Positions 6,201 through 13,484 of a stretch of DNA of 13,987 bases are shown here, piece by piece (the first letter of the stretch is position 1; each line of letters opens with the position of its first letter). Source of the DNA: an uncultured Blautia sp. (GTDB taxonomy: Bacteria > Bacillota > Clostridia > Lachnospirales > Lachnospiraceae); contig CABSEJ010000084.1 in NCBI GenBank assembly GCA_902476765.1, positions 1-13,987 on the forward strand, in the 5' to 3' direction. A program made the position numbers and the translations under genes. The notes beneath the pieces were generated by a model. It was not told where the DNA came from. It worked only from the letters and a program-made list of their open reading frames with translations, and searched no databases.

Positions 6201-6668
6201 ATGTCAGATTACATATTAGGTCTGCGGAAAATTGTTGGCCACCGTCCCTTGCTTCAAGTTGGGGTCAGCGTAATTGTGGAAGATAATCAAGGACGCATCT
6301 TATTACAGCTGCGAAAAGATAATGATTGTTGGGGATACGCAGGAGGTTCCGTAGAACTTGATGAAGTAGTAGAAGAGGCTGCTAAAAGAGAACTGTTAGA
6401 AGAAACTGGTTTGCAGGCAAAGGAATTAGAACTTTTCGGGATTTTCTCAGGAAAGGATACACATTATATCTATCCTAATGGCGACGAGGTTTCCAATATT
6501 GATATTGTGTACCTATGTAAAAATTACACGGGAGATTTGAAGCCTCAGATGGAGGAAGTGAAAAGCTTAAAATTTTTCTCTCCTTCAGAAATTCCCCAAA
6601 ATATTTTTCCTCCTGTAAAAAAAGGAATACAAAAATGGTTGGAAATGCAAAAGCAGGTGAGAACATGA
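6201..6668 (+). CDS. NUDIX hydrolase (single domain)
   Basis: A 155-residue protein with a perfect NUDIX box: GX5EX7REUXEEXGU is met by residues 49-71 (G49, E55, R63, E64, E67, E68, G70). It should hydrolyse a nucleoside diphosphate linked to another moiety using Mg2+ or Mn2+; the substrate cannot be told. Residues about 20-48 (VGVSVIVEDNQGRILLQLRK, then WGYAGG) form the strands before the box. GAAGAGG (6185-6191) is 9 bases before the ATG. The stop TGA (6666-6668) overlaps the ribosome site of the next GNAT gene, suggesting coupled expression of the two. It is not a close copy of the NUDIX protein at 3581, which has an extra N-terminal domain. It lies at the right-hand edge of the AT-rich island, and its composition is closer to the downstream genes. 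Confidence 0.9.
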   Translation: MSDYILGLRKIVGHRPLLQVGVSVIVEDNQGRILLQLRKDNDCWGYAGGSVELDEVVEEAAKRELLEETGLQAKELELFGIFSGKDTHYIYPNGDEVSNIDIVYLCKNYTGDLKPQMEEVKSLKFFSPSEIPQNIFPPVKKGIQKWLEMQKQVRT

Positions 6669-6678
6669 GGTTGATAGT

Positions 6679-7206
6679 ATGGTTTTGAGACAGGCAGAGG
6701 ATAGGGATTTGGATATGGTAAAAACATTGTACTGGGAAATCATTGACAGTATGAAAGGTGCGCCCTTTGGTCCGGGATGGAAGAAGGGAATTTATCCTTC
6801 AGATGATTTCCTGTACAATGCTGTCCATAACAGGGAACTGTATTTATTGGAAGATAATCAGGAGCCTGTTGCTGTTATGGTGCTAAACCACCAGTGGACT
6901 CAAGGATATGAAAAGGTAAAATGGGCTGTTCAGGCAGACAGAGACCAGGTGATGATGATTCATGCCCTTGGCTTATTGCGGTCCTGCCAGGGAAAGGGTA
7001 TGGGAAAATTGCTGGTAGAAGAAGCTCTGAAAATAGCCAAAGAAAACCGACAGAAAGCAGTCAGGCTGGATGTGTTAAGTGGAAATATACCGGCCCAGAG
7101 GTTATATGAATCTATGGGATTTCAATATAGGGAGACTTTGAAGCTTTATTATGAAGACACGGGATTGACCGATTATTTGTTATATGAATTTGTACTCCGG
7201 GAATAG
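6679..7206 (+). CDS. GNAT-family N-acetyltransferase
   Basis: A 175-residue, single-domain acetyl-CoA-dependent acyltransferase of normal GNAT length. The N-terminal start MVLRQAEDRDLDMVKTLY is the usual first strand and helix. The acetyl-CoA loop is QGKGMG (104-109), preceded by HALGLL (95-100). The later LDVLSGNIPAQRLYESMGF (130-148) is the typical strand plus Asn-helix, with Tyr143 at the position often used as general acid. The TGAGG at 6666-6670, formed by the upstream stop, serves as ribosome site 8 bases before the ATG. The substrate is unknown. Its place between a NUDIX and an ANT(6)-like gene recalls resistance clusters where an aminoglycoside nucleotidyltransferase sits next to an acetyltransferase, but nothing here shows it is a streptothricin acetyltransferase; GNAT proteins acting on small amines or proteins are equally likely. 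Confidence 0.88.
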   Translation: MVLRQAEDRDLDMVKTLYWEIIDSMKGAPFGPGWKKGIYPSDDFLYNAVHNRELYLLEDNQEPVAVMVLNHQWTQGYEKVKWAVQADRDQVMMIHALGLLRSCQGKGMGKLLVEEALKIAKENRQKAVRLDVLSGNIPAQRLYESMGFQYRETLKLYYEDTGLTDYLLYEFVLRE

Positions 7207-7254
7207 AAATCTCCCCATGAATGAAATGGTTTTATCACAGAAGGAGGAAAATAA

Positions 7255-8175
7255 ATGCGCACAGAAAAGGAAATGCTGGATTTGATAAAAAGTGTGGCAA
7301 ATAGGGAAGAATCTGTCCGTGCTGCCTATCTGGAAGGTTCACGGGCAAATCCAAAGATTCCGAGGGATATTTTTCAGGATTATGATGTGATATATATTGT
7401 TACCAGTACGGCACCCTTTCGGAAAAACAGAGAATGGATAGACTGCTTTGGCAAACGGCTGTATATGCAGTATCCGGAAGAAAATGACATTTTCCCTTCT
7501 GATGTTGAGAATTGCTATGGATGGCTGATTCAATTTGAGGACGGAAACCGGCTGGATTTGCATGTCTGTACAAAGGAGTATGCTTTGTCCCATTTGGAAT
7601 TGTATCAGACTCTTGTGGATAAGGATGGAATCATGCCTAAGGAGAAGGAAACCTGTGATAAAATTTATTGGGTCACTAAACCTGGGGAGAAGGACTTTTT
7701 GTTTACCTGTAATGAATTTTGGTGGTGTCTGAATAATGTGGCAAAAGGCCTGTGGAGGCGGGAGCTTCCCTATGCATTAGAGATGCTGGATTTCCATGTA
7801 AGACCTATGCTGAAGCAGCTTTTGCAATGGAAAATCGGAATGGAGCATAATTTTTCTGTTAATCCGGGAAAAGGCTTAAAGTATCTGAACCAGTTTTTGC
7901 CAGAGAAAGATTATCAGAAGTTTCTGCGCACCTATGCAGCAGGTGAAGTAAATGCTATATGGAAAGCAGTGTTTCATATGTGTGATTTATTTCATTCCAC
8001 GGCCATGGAATTAAGCGCAGGGATGGGATTTTACTATGATACAACAGAGGCCAGAAACAGCAGGGCGTATTTGGAACATGTACAGGGGCTGCCACAGGAA
8101 GCAAAAGAAATTTATGGGGGAAATAGTAATGAGGTATCCGGCTGCAAACTGACAACAGCCAGCGAGGATTTGTAG
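7255..8175 (+). CDS. Aminoglycoside 6-adenylyltransferase (ANT(6)/AadE) family protein
   Basis: A 306-residue protein close in length and order of motifs to AadE/ANT(6), which adenylates streptomycin at the 6-hydroxyl using ATP. Seen: the start MRTEKEMLDLI; the nucleotide-binding EGSRANPKIP (27-36); the metal-binding pair in QDYDV (Asp42, Asp44); the third carboxylate in NRLDLHV (Asp101); and NEFWWCLNNVAKGLWRRE (153-170), the counterpart of NEFWNVTPYVIKGLCRKE in ANT(6). All catalytic acids are present, so the enzyme is probably active as a nucleotidyltransferase. AAGGAGG (7241-7247) is 7 bases before the ATG. It is clearly diverged from the well-known plasmid-borne ANT(6)-Ia, so streptomycin resistance cannot be assumed. 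It ends the NUDIX-GNAT-ANT run and is followed by a strong terminator. Confidence 0.88.
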   Translation: MRTEKEMLDLIKSVANREESVRAAYLEGSRANPKIPRDIFQDYDVIYIVTSTAPFRKNREWIDCFGKRLYMQYPEENDIFPSDVENCYGWLIQFEDGNRLDLHVCTKEYALSHLELYQTLVDKDGIMPKEKETCDKIYWVTKPGEKDFLFTCNEFWWCLNNVAKGLWRRELPYALEMLDFHVRPMLKQLLQWKIGMEHNFSVNPGKGLKYLNQFLPEKDYQKFLRTYAAGEVNAIWKAVFHMCDLFHSTAMELSAGMGFYYDTTEARNSRAYLEHVQGLPQEAKEIYGGNSNEVSGCKLTTASEDL

Positions 8176-8204
8176 CTGACAGTATCTGCTCATTTTGATG
8201 CAAC

Positions 8205-8242
8205 GGCGAATTGGCGCATTTTACACGCCAATTCGCCATTTT
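8205..8242 (+). terminator. Strong hairpin terminator after the ANT(6)-like gene
   Basis: GGCGAATTGGCG (8205-8216) and CGCCAATTCGCC (8226-8237) pair perfectly over 12 bases around a 9-base loop, followed by ATTTTC. The stem starts 29 bases after the stop codon. Confidence 0.85.
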
Positions 8243-8375
8243 CATTATAATTCATAAAAAATAATCTTTTCTATTATGAGTCTTCTTTATTTTTTCTTCT
8301 TTTTCAAGAAAAACCAGTCTAAAACCGCTATATTTTTAAAGTTTATATTGAGTAATCCTTTGCTTTGAACTTATT

Positions 8376-8423
8376 TACCCTCAGCGTACAAAAGACTGTT
8401 TGGCCTCTTGTACACTGAGGGTA
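8376..8423. repeat. Long imperfect inverted repeat (19-base arms, 10-base loop), not a typical terminator
   Basis: Arm TACCCTCAGCGTACAAAAG (8376-8394) pairs with CTCTTGTACACTGAGGGTA (8405-8423) with two mismatches (8385/8414 and 8392/8407). The loop is ACTGTTTGGC. Neither strand has a U-run after the stem: the plus strand continues TGAAAATAAAA and the minus strand AATAAG. It lies about 240 bases before the ATG at 8663 and well upstream of the predicted promoter. It may be an operator, an RNA structure, or a small mobile palindrome such as a REP- or MITE-like unit. Confidence 0.75.
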
Positions 8424-8571
8424 TGAAAATAAAAGGGAATAAAAAGAATATTGGACTATAGCAATTCTGAAATTGGTATAGATTAAATATAAGAAAAAAC
8501 AATAGGATTCATGGAAATGCACAGAAAACCAGTGAAAATAATCTATAAAACGTAGAAAAATATAAGATATA

Positions 8572-8600
8572 TTGAAAGAATTAGTGATAAATGGTATCAT
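8572..8600 (+). promoter_or_regulatory. Extended -10 promoter for the reductase-amidohydrolase-transporter operon
   Basis: TTGAAA (8572-8577), a 17-base spacer, then TATCAT (8595-8600), each one base off consensus. TGG just before the -10 gives a TGn extension. Transcription should start near 8607, about 56 bases before the ATG at 8663. Confidence 0.6.
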
Positions 8601-8662
8601 TTATTCGTAATATTTAGAATAAACAAAAACTAATATATACCAATAAAGAAAGGGGTGTTGAA

Positions 8663-10624
8663 ATGCCAGCCAAGTATCCACATTTATTTAGTCCGTTGCG
8701 TATTGGCAATGTGACATTAAAAAATCGCATTGAAGTGGCGCCTATGGGTACGGAGCCTAATACTTCCGGATTTTTGTCAGAACAGAATTTGGCCGCATAT
8801 GAAAGTCGTGCAAAAGGAGGAGCGGCTATTGTTACCAGAGGAGAAACCCTGGTCCATCATCAGACCGGAAGTGCTCACGGAAATCTTTGTAATCTGGATG
8901 ATGAGGCTTTTATGCCTTCCCATCTTCAGCTGACAGACAGAATTCATCAATACAATGCATTGGCTAATATTGAAATCCTTCATAGCGGCGCCCGTGCCCA
9001 TCCCAAGTATACAGGCGGTGTTGTCTATGGACCAAGTGCTCAGCCCGGCGTCTATGGAGTGGATGTGACGCCTATGGATGAGGATATAATGTATGAAATA
9101 GCAGGAGCCTTTGCGCATGGAGCCTATGTGGCCAAATTCGGGGGCTTTGATATGGTAATGGTACATGGAGGGCATGGATGGCTGTTAAGCGAATTTCTTT
9201 CCCCTCTCTATAATACCCGCACCGATAAGTACGGAGGCTCTATTGAGAACAGAGCCAGATTTCCACTGATGGTAATTGATAAAATCCGGGAGGCAGTAGG
9301 ACCGGGATTCCCCATTGAAATCAGAATTTCTGGAGATGAATTTATGCCAGGAGGATATGGGCTTGATGATGCCGTAGAATTTGCCAAAATGCTGGAAGGA
9401 AAAGTAGATTTGATTCATGTATCGGCCACCTCTTTCCGGGATGTGAATTCAGGCTGCCGTATGTTTCCTTCAGCATTTCTCCCCCATGGAGTGAATTTAT
9501 ATCTGGCGGAAAGAATTAAAAAAGCGGTGAAAACTCCGGTGGCTACTGTTGGAGCCCTGACAAATCCGGAAATGATGGAGGATATTATCGCCTCCGGAAA
9601 AGCAGATGTTATTGTAGTGGGCCGTCAGATACTTGCAGATTCTGAATTTCCAAATAAAGTCAGGACCGGCAGGGAGGATGAGGTAAGACCTTGTATTCGC
9701 TGCAATCACTGCCTGTCTTTGGATTTTGTTCCCTATGTGGACATGTGTTCCGGGATTTCTCAGTGCGTGGTAAACCCAAAGGTGGGACGGGAATTAAAAG
9801 AAAATGCATATTCACCTAAACCCATACCGAAAAAGGTTTTAGTAATAGGAGGAGGGCCCGGGGGAATGGCGGCGGCCCTGAAGGCAGAAGAACAGGGACA
9901 TGAAGTGATTTTGTTGGAAAAATCCCATGCATTGGGAGGTATGCTGCGGCAGGCTGTCCATGAAATTCCATTTAAAGAAGATTTAAAGGGTTATGTGGAA
10001 TATCTGATTAGAAGGATAGAGAGAAAAGCCATCCAGGTTCGGCTAAATACAGAAGCAACTCCGGAATTGATTCAGGAGCTGAATCCGGATACGGTTATTT
10101 GTGCAGTAGGGGCAGAGCCTATTGTTCCGGAAATTCCGGGAATTGACCAGGAGAATGTAATAAAAGTTACAGAACTTGGAAAGCCCAAGACCACTTTCGG
10201 AGAAAGGGTAGTTGTGATTGGAGGAGGGCTGGTAGGATGTGAAGAAGGCTTGGCCCTTGCAATGACAGGAAAAAAAGTAACCATTCTGGAGATGCGGGAT
10301 AAGCTGGCCCCCGACGCCCCTGTGCTGCATTATAAGGCTATGATGTTGGAATTTGAAAAATATAAGGATAACCTTCAGGCAGCATTGAACAACAGGGTAA
10401 CAGGCATTGACAAAGCCGGCGTCCATGTTCTGGACAAGGATGGAAAAGAAGCCTTTTATCCGGCTGATACGGTTCTGCTTTCTGCGGGAATGAAAGCCAG
10501 GATTCAGGAGGTAGAAAGGCTGCGCCAGACGGACAGAGAATTTATCACAGTTGGAGACTGTATTAAACCGGGAAAAATTCTGCAGGCAGTAAGTGGGGGA
10601 TATTTCGCAGGTAAAAACGCATAG
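8663..10624 (+). CDS. NADH:flavin oxidoreductase / 2,4-dienoyl-CoA reductase-type Fe-S flavoprotein (OYE family)
   Basis: A 653-residue three-part enzyme of the FadH / enoate reductase / BaiCD-BaiH type. It should pass electrons from NAD(P)H through FAD and a 4Fe-4S cluster to FMN to reduce an activated C=C bond in the cytoplasm. Residues 1-340 are the FMN TIM barrel: substrate-anchor pair His168/His171 in HGGHGWLLSEFLSP, and YGGSIENRARF (190-200). Cluster ligands lie in CIRCNHC (Cys344, 347, 350) with further Cys362 and Cys368 before VVNP. Residues 390-653 are the FAD/NAD domains with GGGPGG (396-401) and GGGLVG (520-525). Residue 173 is Trp where OYE enzymes usually have the proton-donor Tyr. 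AGGGG about 7 bases before the ATG sets the start. The M20 amidohydrolase follows after 19 bases. The true substrate (enoyl-CoA, cinnamate-like acid, steroid or other) cannot be fixed. Confidence 0.9.
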   Translation: MPAKYPHLFSPLRIGNVTLKNRIEVAPMGTEPNTSGFLSEQNLAAYESRAKGGAAIVTRGETLVHHQTGSAHGNLCNLDDEAFMPSHLQLTDRIHQYNALANIEILHSGARAHPKYTGGVVYGPSAQPGVYGVDVTPMDEDIMYEIAGAFAHGAYVAKFGGFDMVMVHGGHGWLLSEFLSPLYNTRTDKYGGSIENRARFPLMVIDKIREAVGPGFPIEIRISGDEFMPGGYGLDDAVEFAKMLEGKVDLIHVSATSFRDVNSGCRMFPSAFLPHGVNLYLAERIKKAVKTPVATVGALTNPEMMEDIIASGKADVIVVGRQILADSEFPNKVRTGREDEVRPCIRCNHCLSLDFVPYVDMCSGISQCVVNPKVGRELKENAYSPKPIPKKVLVIGGGPGGMAAALKAEEQGHEVILLEKSHALGGMLRQAVHEIPFKEDLKGYVEYLIRRIERKAIQVRLNTEATPELIQELNPDTVICAVGAEPIVPEIPGIDQENVIKVTELGKPKTTFGERVVVIGGGLVGCEEGLALAMTGKKVTILEMRDKLAPDAPVLHYKAMMLEFEKYKDNLQAALNNRVTGIDKAGVHVLDKDGKEAFYPADTVLLSAGMKARIQEVERLRQTDREFITVGDCIKPGKILQAVSGGYFAGKNA

Positions 10625-10643
10625 ACAGAGGAGGTGAAGGAAA

Positions 10644-11804
10644 ATGATAGATAGATTATGCCAGGATGTATATCAGTATGTGGTAAAAATGAGACGGGAA
10701 ATTCATGCATACCCGGAGCTTTCCAAACAAGAGGAGGAAACCACCAAGAGAGTTTGCTGGGAACTGGAGCAGAGCAAAATCCAATATACCATAGTTAATA
10801 AACATAATGTGGTGGGCAGAATTGGAAAAGGAAAAAGTCACAAGAGAATAGCGGTTCGGGCAGACATGGACGGACTTTTGATAACTGAACATACAGGTTT
10901 GCCTTTTGCATCCAAGAAAGAAGGTGTCATGCATGCCTGCGGACATGATGCCCATACGGCTATGCTTTTAGGAGCAGCTAAAGTGTTGAAGCATCTGGAA
11001 GAGGACATCCAGGGACAGGTTTTTCTCTGCTTTCAGTCTGCGGAAGAAGAAAACGACGGGGCCCAGCAAATCGTGGAATATTTAAAACAAGAAGGTGGTG
11101 TGGACCAGGCCTTTGGCCTGCATGTATGGCCAAATGTCCCCAAGGGAAAGGCAGTTATCCATGAAGGCGCCAGTATGGCCGGGTGTATCGGGTATCATGT
11201 GGATTTGGAAGGAGAGGGCGGACATGGCTCCAGGCCGGACTTGGTAAAGGACCCGGTAAAGGCGGCCTGTGATTTAGTGTTAAAATTCTCTTCTATACCA
11301 GGTAATTTTTATGATATTACGGATCCCTGCGTGGTATCCACCGGTTATGTAAAAGCAGGCACCCTGGGCAATGTTTTTCCTTCTTCTGCCTTTATAGAAG
11401 GCTCATGCAGGTATTTCCGGCCGGAGGGAGAAAAGAAGATTATAGAAATTATGGGACAGATGGTGGAAGGTGTCAGCAAATGCTATGGAGTACAGGGCAA
11501 GCTGGATATCTGGCCGCCTTATGAGCCGGTGGTGAATACCCCGGAATATGCCAAGCAGGCCAAAAGCCTTATGAAAGACATAGAGAGTCTGGAACCTTTA
11601 GAAGACTTTCCTTTGATTATGGGTTCGGAAAATTTCAGCCAGTTTCTTAAAGCATTTCCAGGATTTTTTATGCTGCTGGGAGCGGGACCGGGAAAAGACG
11701 GGAAGCTTCATGAGCTGCATAGCGATGCCTTTGATTTTGATGAAAGTGTAATGAAAACAGGATGTGAATTTATGGTGCGTTATGCCTATGAAAACACAAA
11801 ATAA
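10644..11804 (+). CDS. M20 family metallo-amidohydrolase (hippurate / N-acyl-amino-acid hydrolase type)
   Basis: A 386-residue enzyme of the M20D group, which uses two metal ions to cleave amide bonds of N-acyl or N-aroyl amino acids (hippuricase, N-acetyl-amino-acid deacetylase, IAA-conjugate hydrolase, AbgA/AbgB). Seen: RREIHAYPELS (17-27); RADMDGL (72-78); metal ligands Cys99 and His101 in MHACGHDAH; Glu134/Glu135 in QSAEEE (catalytic base and ligand); His160 in GLHV; the dimerisation-domain EGGHGSRPD (191-199); and His359 in ELHS. All are present, so it should be active. AGAGGAGGTGA (10627-10637) is 7 bases before the ATG. It lies between a reductase and an AbgT-type importer, so it probably hydrolyses what the importer brings in; the acyl group may then be reduced by the flavoprotein. 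There is no signal peptide, so it acts in the cytoplasm. Confidence 0.92.
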   Translation: MIDRLCQDVYQYVVKMRREIHAYPELSKQEEETTKRVCWELEQSKIQYTIVNKHNVVGRIGKGKSHKRIAVRADMDGLLITEHTGLPFASKKEGVMHACGHDAHTAMLLGAAKVLKHLEEDIQGQVFLCFQSAEEENDGAQQIVEYLKQEGGVDQAFGLHVWPNVPKGKAVIHEGASMAGCIGYHVDLEGEGGHGSRPDLVKDPVKAACDLVLKFSSIPGNFYDITDPCVVSTGYVKAGTLGNVFPSSAFIEGSCRYFRPEGEKKIIEIMGQMVEGVSKCYGVQGKLDIWPPYEPVVNTPEYAKQAKSLMKDIESLEPLEDFPLIMGSENFSQFLKAFPGFFMLLGAGPGKDGKLHELHSDAFDFDESVMKTGCEFMVRYAYENTK

Positions 11805-11825
11805 AAGGAGAGAGGGGGAAATATT

Positions 11826-13346
11826 ATGGGAGAACAAAGAACAGATAAGCCAAAGGGAGTGCTGGGGAAAATTGAATATTGGGGGAATAAGATGCCCCAT
11901 CCGCTGCTTCTGTTTACCTACCTTTTGGGAATCGTATTTATTTTATCCTTTATCATGTCTCATATGGGGGCCAGTACCATTCATCCCTCCACAGGCGAGG
12001 AGATAAAGGTTATCAATATGCTCAGCATTGAGGGCCTGCTGGATTTTATGAAAAATTTTGTCTCTAATTTTCAGGGCTTTGCTGTATTGGGCATCTGTCT
12101 GACCATCGGAGTGGTAACAGGCTTGTGCGACAATACCGGGCTGTTTACCAATGCCATTAAAATGTCTTTGGGTAATGTAAAAGGAAATATTGTTGTTTTT
12201 GTCATTGCAATCATTGCCTGTATCGCCAATCAGACCAGCGAAGCGGTTTTCGTTTTGGTACCTGCCATTGCAGGAGCTATCTTTTATGGTATGGGAAGGC
12301 ATCCCCTGGCCGGTGTTTTTCTGGGATATGCTTCGGCTTGTTCAGGATTTTCCACCTCCATACTTCCCGGCTCTGCGGAGGTGTTCCTGACGCCGCTGAT
12401 TAATGAATCTGCACATATGATTGATGAGAGCTATAACATCACTATTTTGGGAAGCTATTTTTTCCTGTTTGTTTCAGCCTTTATAGTAGCCTTTGTTTCT
12501 ACAGTGGTAACAGTAAAGGTGGTGGAACCCAGACTCGGAAAGTTTGAAGGTATGAAAGAGGAAACCGTTTCTCATACAGAATTGACAGAGACAGAGAAAA
12601 AAGCAACGAAAAAAGCCGGAATCTCTGTATGCATTTATCTGGCGGTTATTGTCATTCTCTGTATTCCGTCCAACAGCTTTTTAAGAGGAGAGGGAGGCTC
12701 CCTGATTGAAGGAGCACCCCTGATGGATTCGCTGGTATTTTTCCTGATTCTGTTGTTCTTTATTCCAGGTATCGTCTACGGGCGGGTCACGGGAAAGATT
12801 AAAAAGGCAGGAGATGCAGCAGGTTTTCTCTATGACGGGGTTAAGCCCTTTGCTCCGTTTATTGTCAATGCCATGATAATCGCTCAGTTTTTGACTATGT
12901 TTGATAAAAGCAATATCGGAAAATTTGTAGCTATTGAAGGAGGTGAATGGCTGAAAAGCCTTCCGCTTCCGGCTTGGGTCATTGCCATTGCATTCTTGAT
13001 TCTGATTGCGCTGATAAACCTTATGATTGCCAGCGTGACAACCAAGTATCTGATTTTCGGCCCTATTTTTATCCCTATGATGATGCAGATAGGGATGAAT
13101 CCGGCGTTTACTATTTGTGTCTATCGACTGGGGGACTGTGTGACAAATAATCTGACCCCTATGATGCCTGCCTTTATTATTCTTCTGGGTACCTGCCAGA
13201 AATACGATAAAAAGTGTGGTATGGGAACTATTTTTTCCAATATGCTGCCTTATACCATAGGTTACTTTATTCTTTTTGTGGCTCAGATTATCCTGTGGAT
13301 TGTCCTGGATATTCCTGTTGGAGTGGGAACGGGAGTCTGGCTGTAA
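11826..13346 (+). CDS. AbgT family transporter
   Basis: A 506-residue polytopic membrane protein of the AbgT (p-aminobenzoyl-glutamate transporter) family, matching its usual length of about 500. Hydrophobic helices run throughout (for example 27-45, 84-101, 122-140, 206-230, 266-281, 302-318, 343-358, 382-402, 477-496). Family landmarks are ACIANQTSEAVFVLVPAIAG (131-150), the re-entrant stretch SACSGFSTSILPGSAE (170-185), ASVTTKYLIFGPIFIPMM (402-419) and CVYRLGDCVTNNLTPMMPAF (431-450), the last being the classic YRxGDxxTNxxTPxMP signature. GAGGGGG (11812-11818) is 7 bases before the ATG, and the gene starts 21 bases after the M20 stop. AbgT proteins import aminobenzoyl-glutamate or export sulfonamides; next to an M20 peptidase, as in abgABT, import fits best. 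The substrate is unproved. A terminator hairpin overlaps its stop codon. Confidence 0.92.
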   Translation: MGEQRTDKPKGVLGKIEYWGNKMPHPLLLFTYLLGIVFILSFIMSHMGASTIHPSTGEEIKVINMLSIEGLLDFMKNFVSNFQGFAVLGICLTIGVVTGLCDNTGLFTNAIKMSLGNVKGNIVVFVIAIIACIANQTSEAVFVLVPAIAGAIFYGMGRHPLAGVFLGYASACSGFSTSILPGSAEVFLTPLINESAHMIDESYNITILGSYFFLFVSAFIVAFVSTVVTVKVVEPRLGKFEGMKEETVSHTELTETEKKATKKAGISVCIYLAVIVILCIPSNSFLRGEGGSLIEGAPLMDSLVFFLILLFFIPGIVYGRVTGKIKKAGDAAGFLYDGVKPFAPFIVNAMIIAQFLTMFDKSNIGKFVAIEGGEWLKSLPLPAWVIAIAFLILIALINLMIASVTTKYLIFGPIFIPMMMQIGMNPAFTICVYRLGDCVTNNLTPMMPAFIILLGTCQKYDKKCGMGTIFSNMLPYTIGYFILFVAQIILWIVLDIPVGVGTGVWL

Positions 13347-13377
13347 ATTTGAACAGTCTTTTCCCGCCTTTCTTTTT
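13330..13377 (+). terminator. Candidate terminator overlapping the AbgT stop codon
   Basis: GGCTGT (13339-13344) pairs with ACAGTC (13353-13358, one G-U); beyond an internal loop, CGGGA (13330-13334) pairs with TCCCG (13362-13366). TTTT follows the inner stem and CCTTTCTTTTT follows the outer one. The structure starts inside the coding region. Confidence 0.4.
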
Positions 13378-13404
13378 GACATGCGCTTGCCAAGGTAGTA
13401 AAAT
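13376..13404 (+). promoter_or_regulatory. Near-consensus promoter for the GltD-like gene
   Basis: A perfect TTGACA (13376-13381), a 17-base spacer and TAAAAT (13399-13404). Transcription should start near 13411, leaving a leader of about 74 bases. Part of the leader can fold (TTCTGCC near 13425 with GGCGGAG near 13448, two G-U pairs), a weak structure. Confidence 0.7.
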
Positions 13405-13484
13405 AGAATTCATAAAAAGTTTGTTCTGCCGGGTTAATTCTGTTCGGGCGGAGAGAAAACAGACATCAGAAAGGAAGGGAAGAA

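Noticed and set aside
3581..6668. The two NUDIX genes as a duplication caused by the island insertion
   Set aside because: They differ in domain build and in sequence around the NUDIX box, so they are not recent copies.
8297..8317. TTTTTC-AA-GAAAAA palindrome in the intergenic region
   Set aside because: Short AT-only arms in AT-rich DNA; expected by chance.
8343..8600. Minus-strand frame of 85 residues in the intergenic region before the reductase
   Set aside because: It runs through the hairpin and promoter, has no good ribosome site and no recognisable domain.
12681..13382. 233-residue minus-strand open frame opposite the AbgT gene
   Set aside because: Composition rich in His, Asn, Lys and Gln is what the reverse of a membrane-protein gene gives; no family features.
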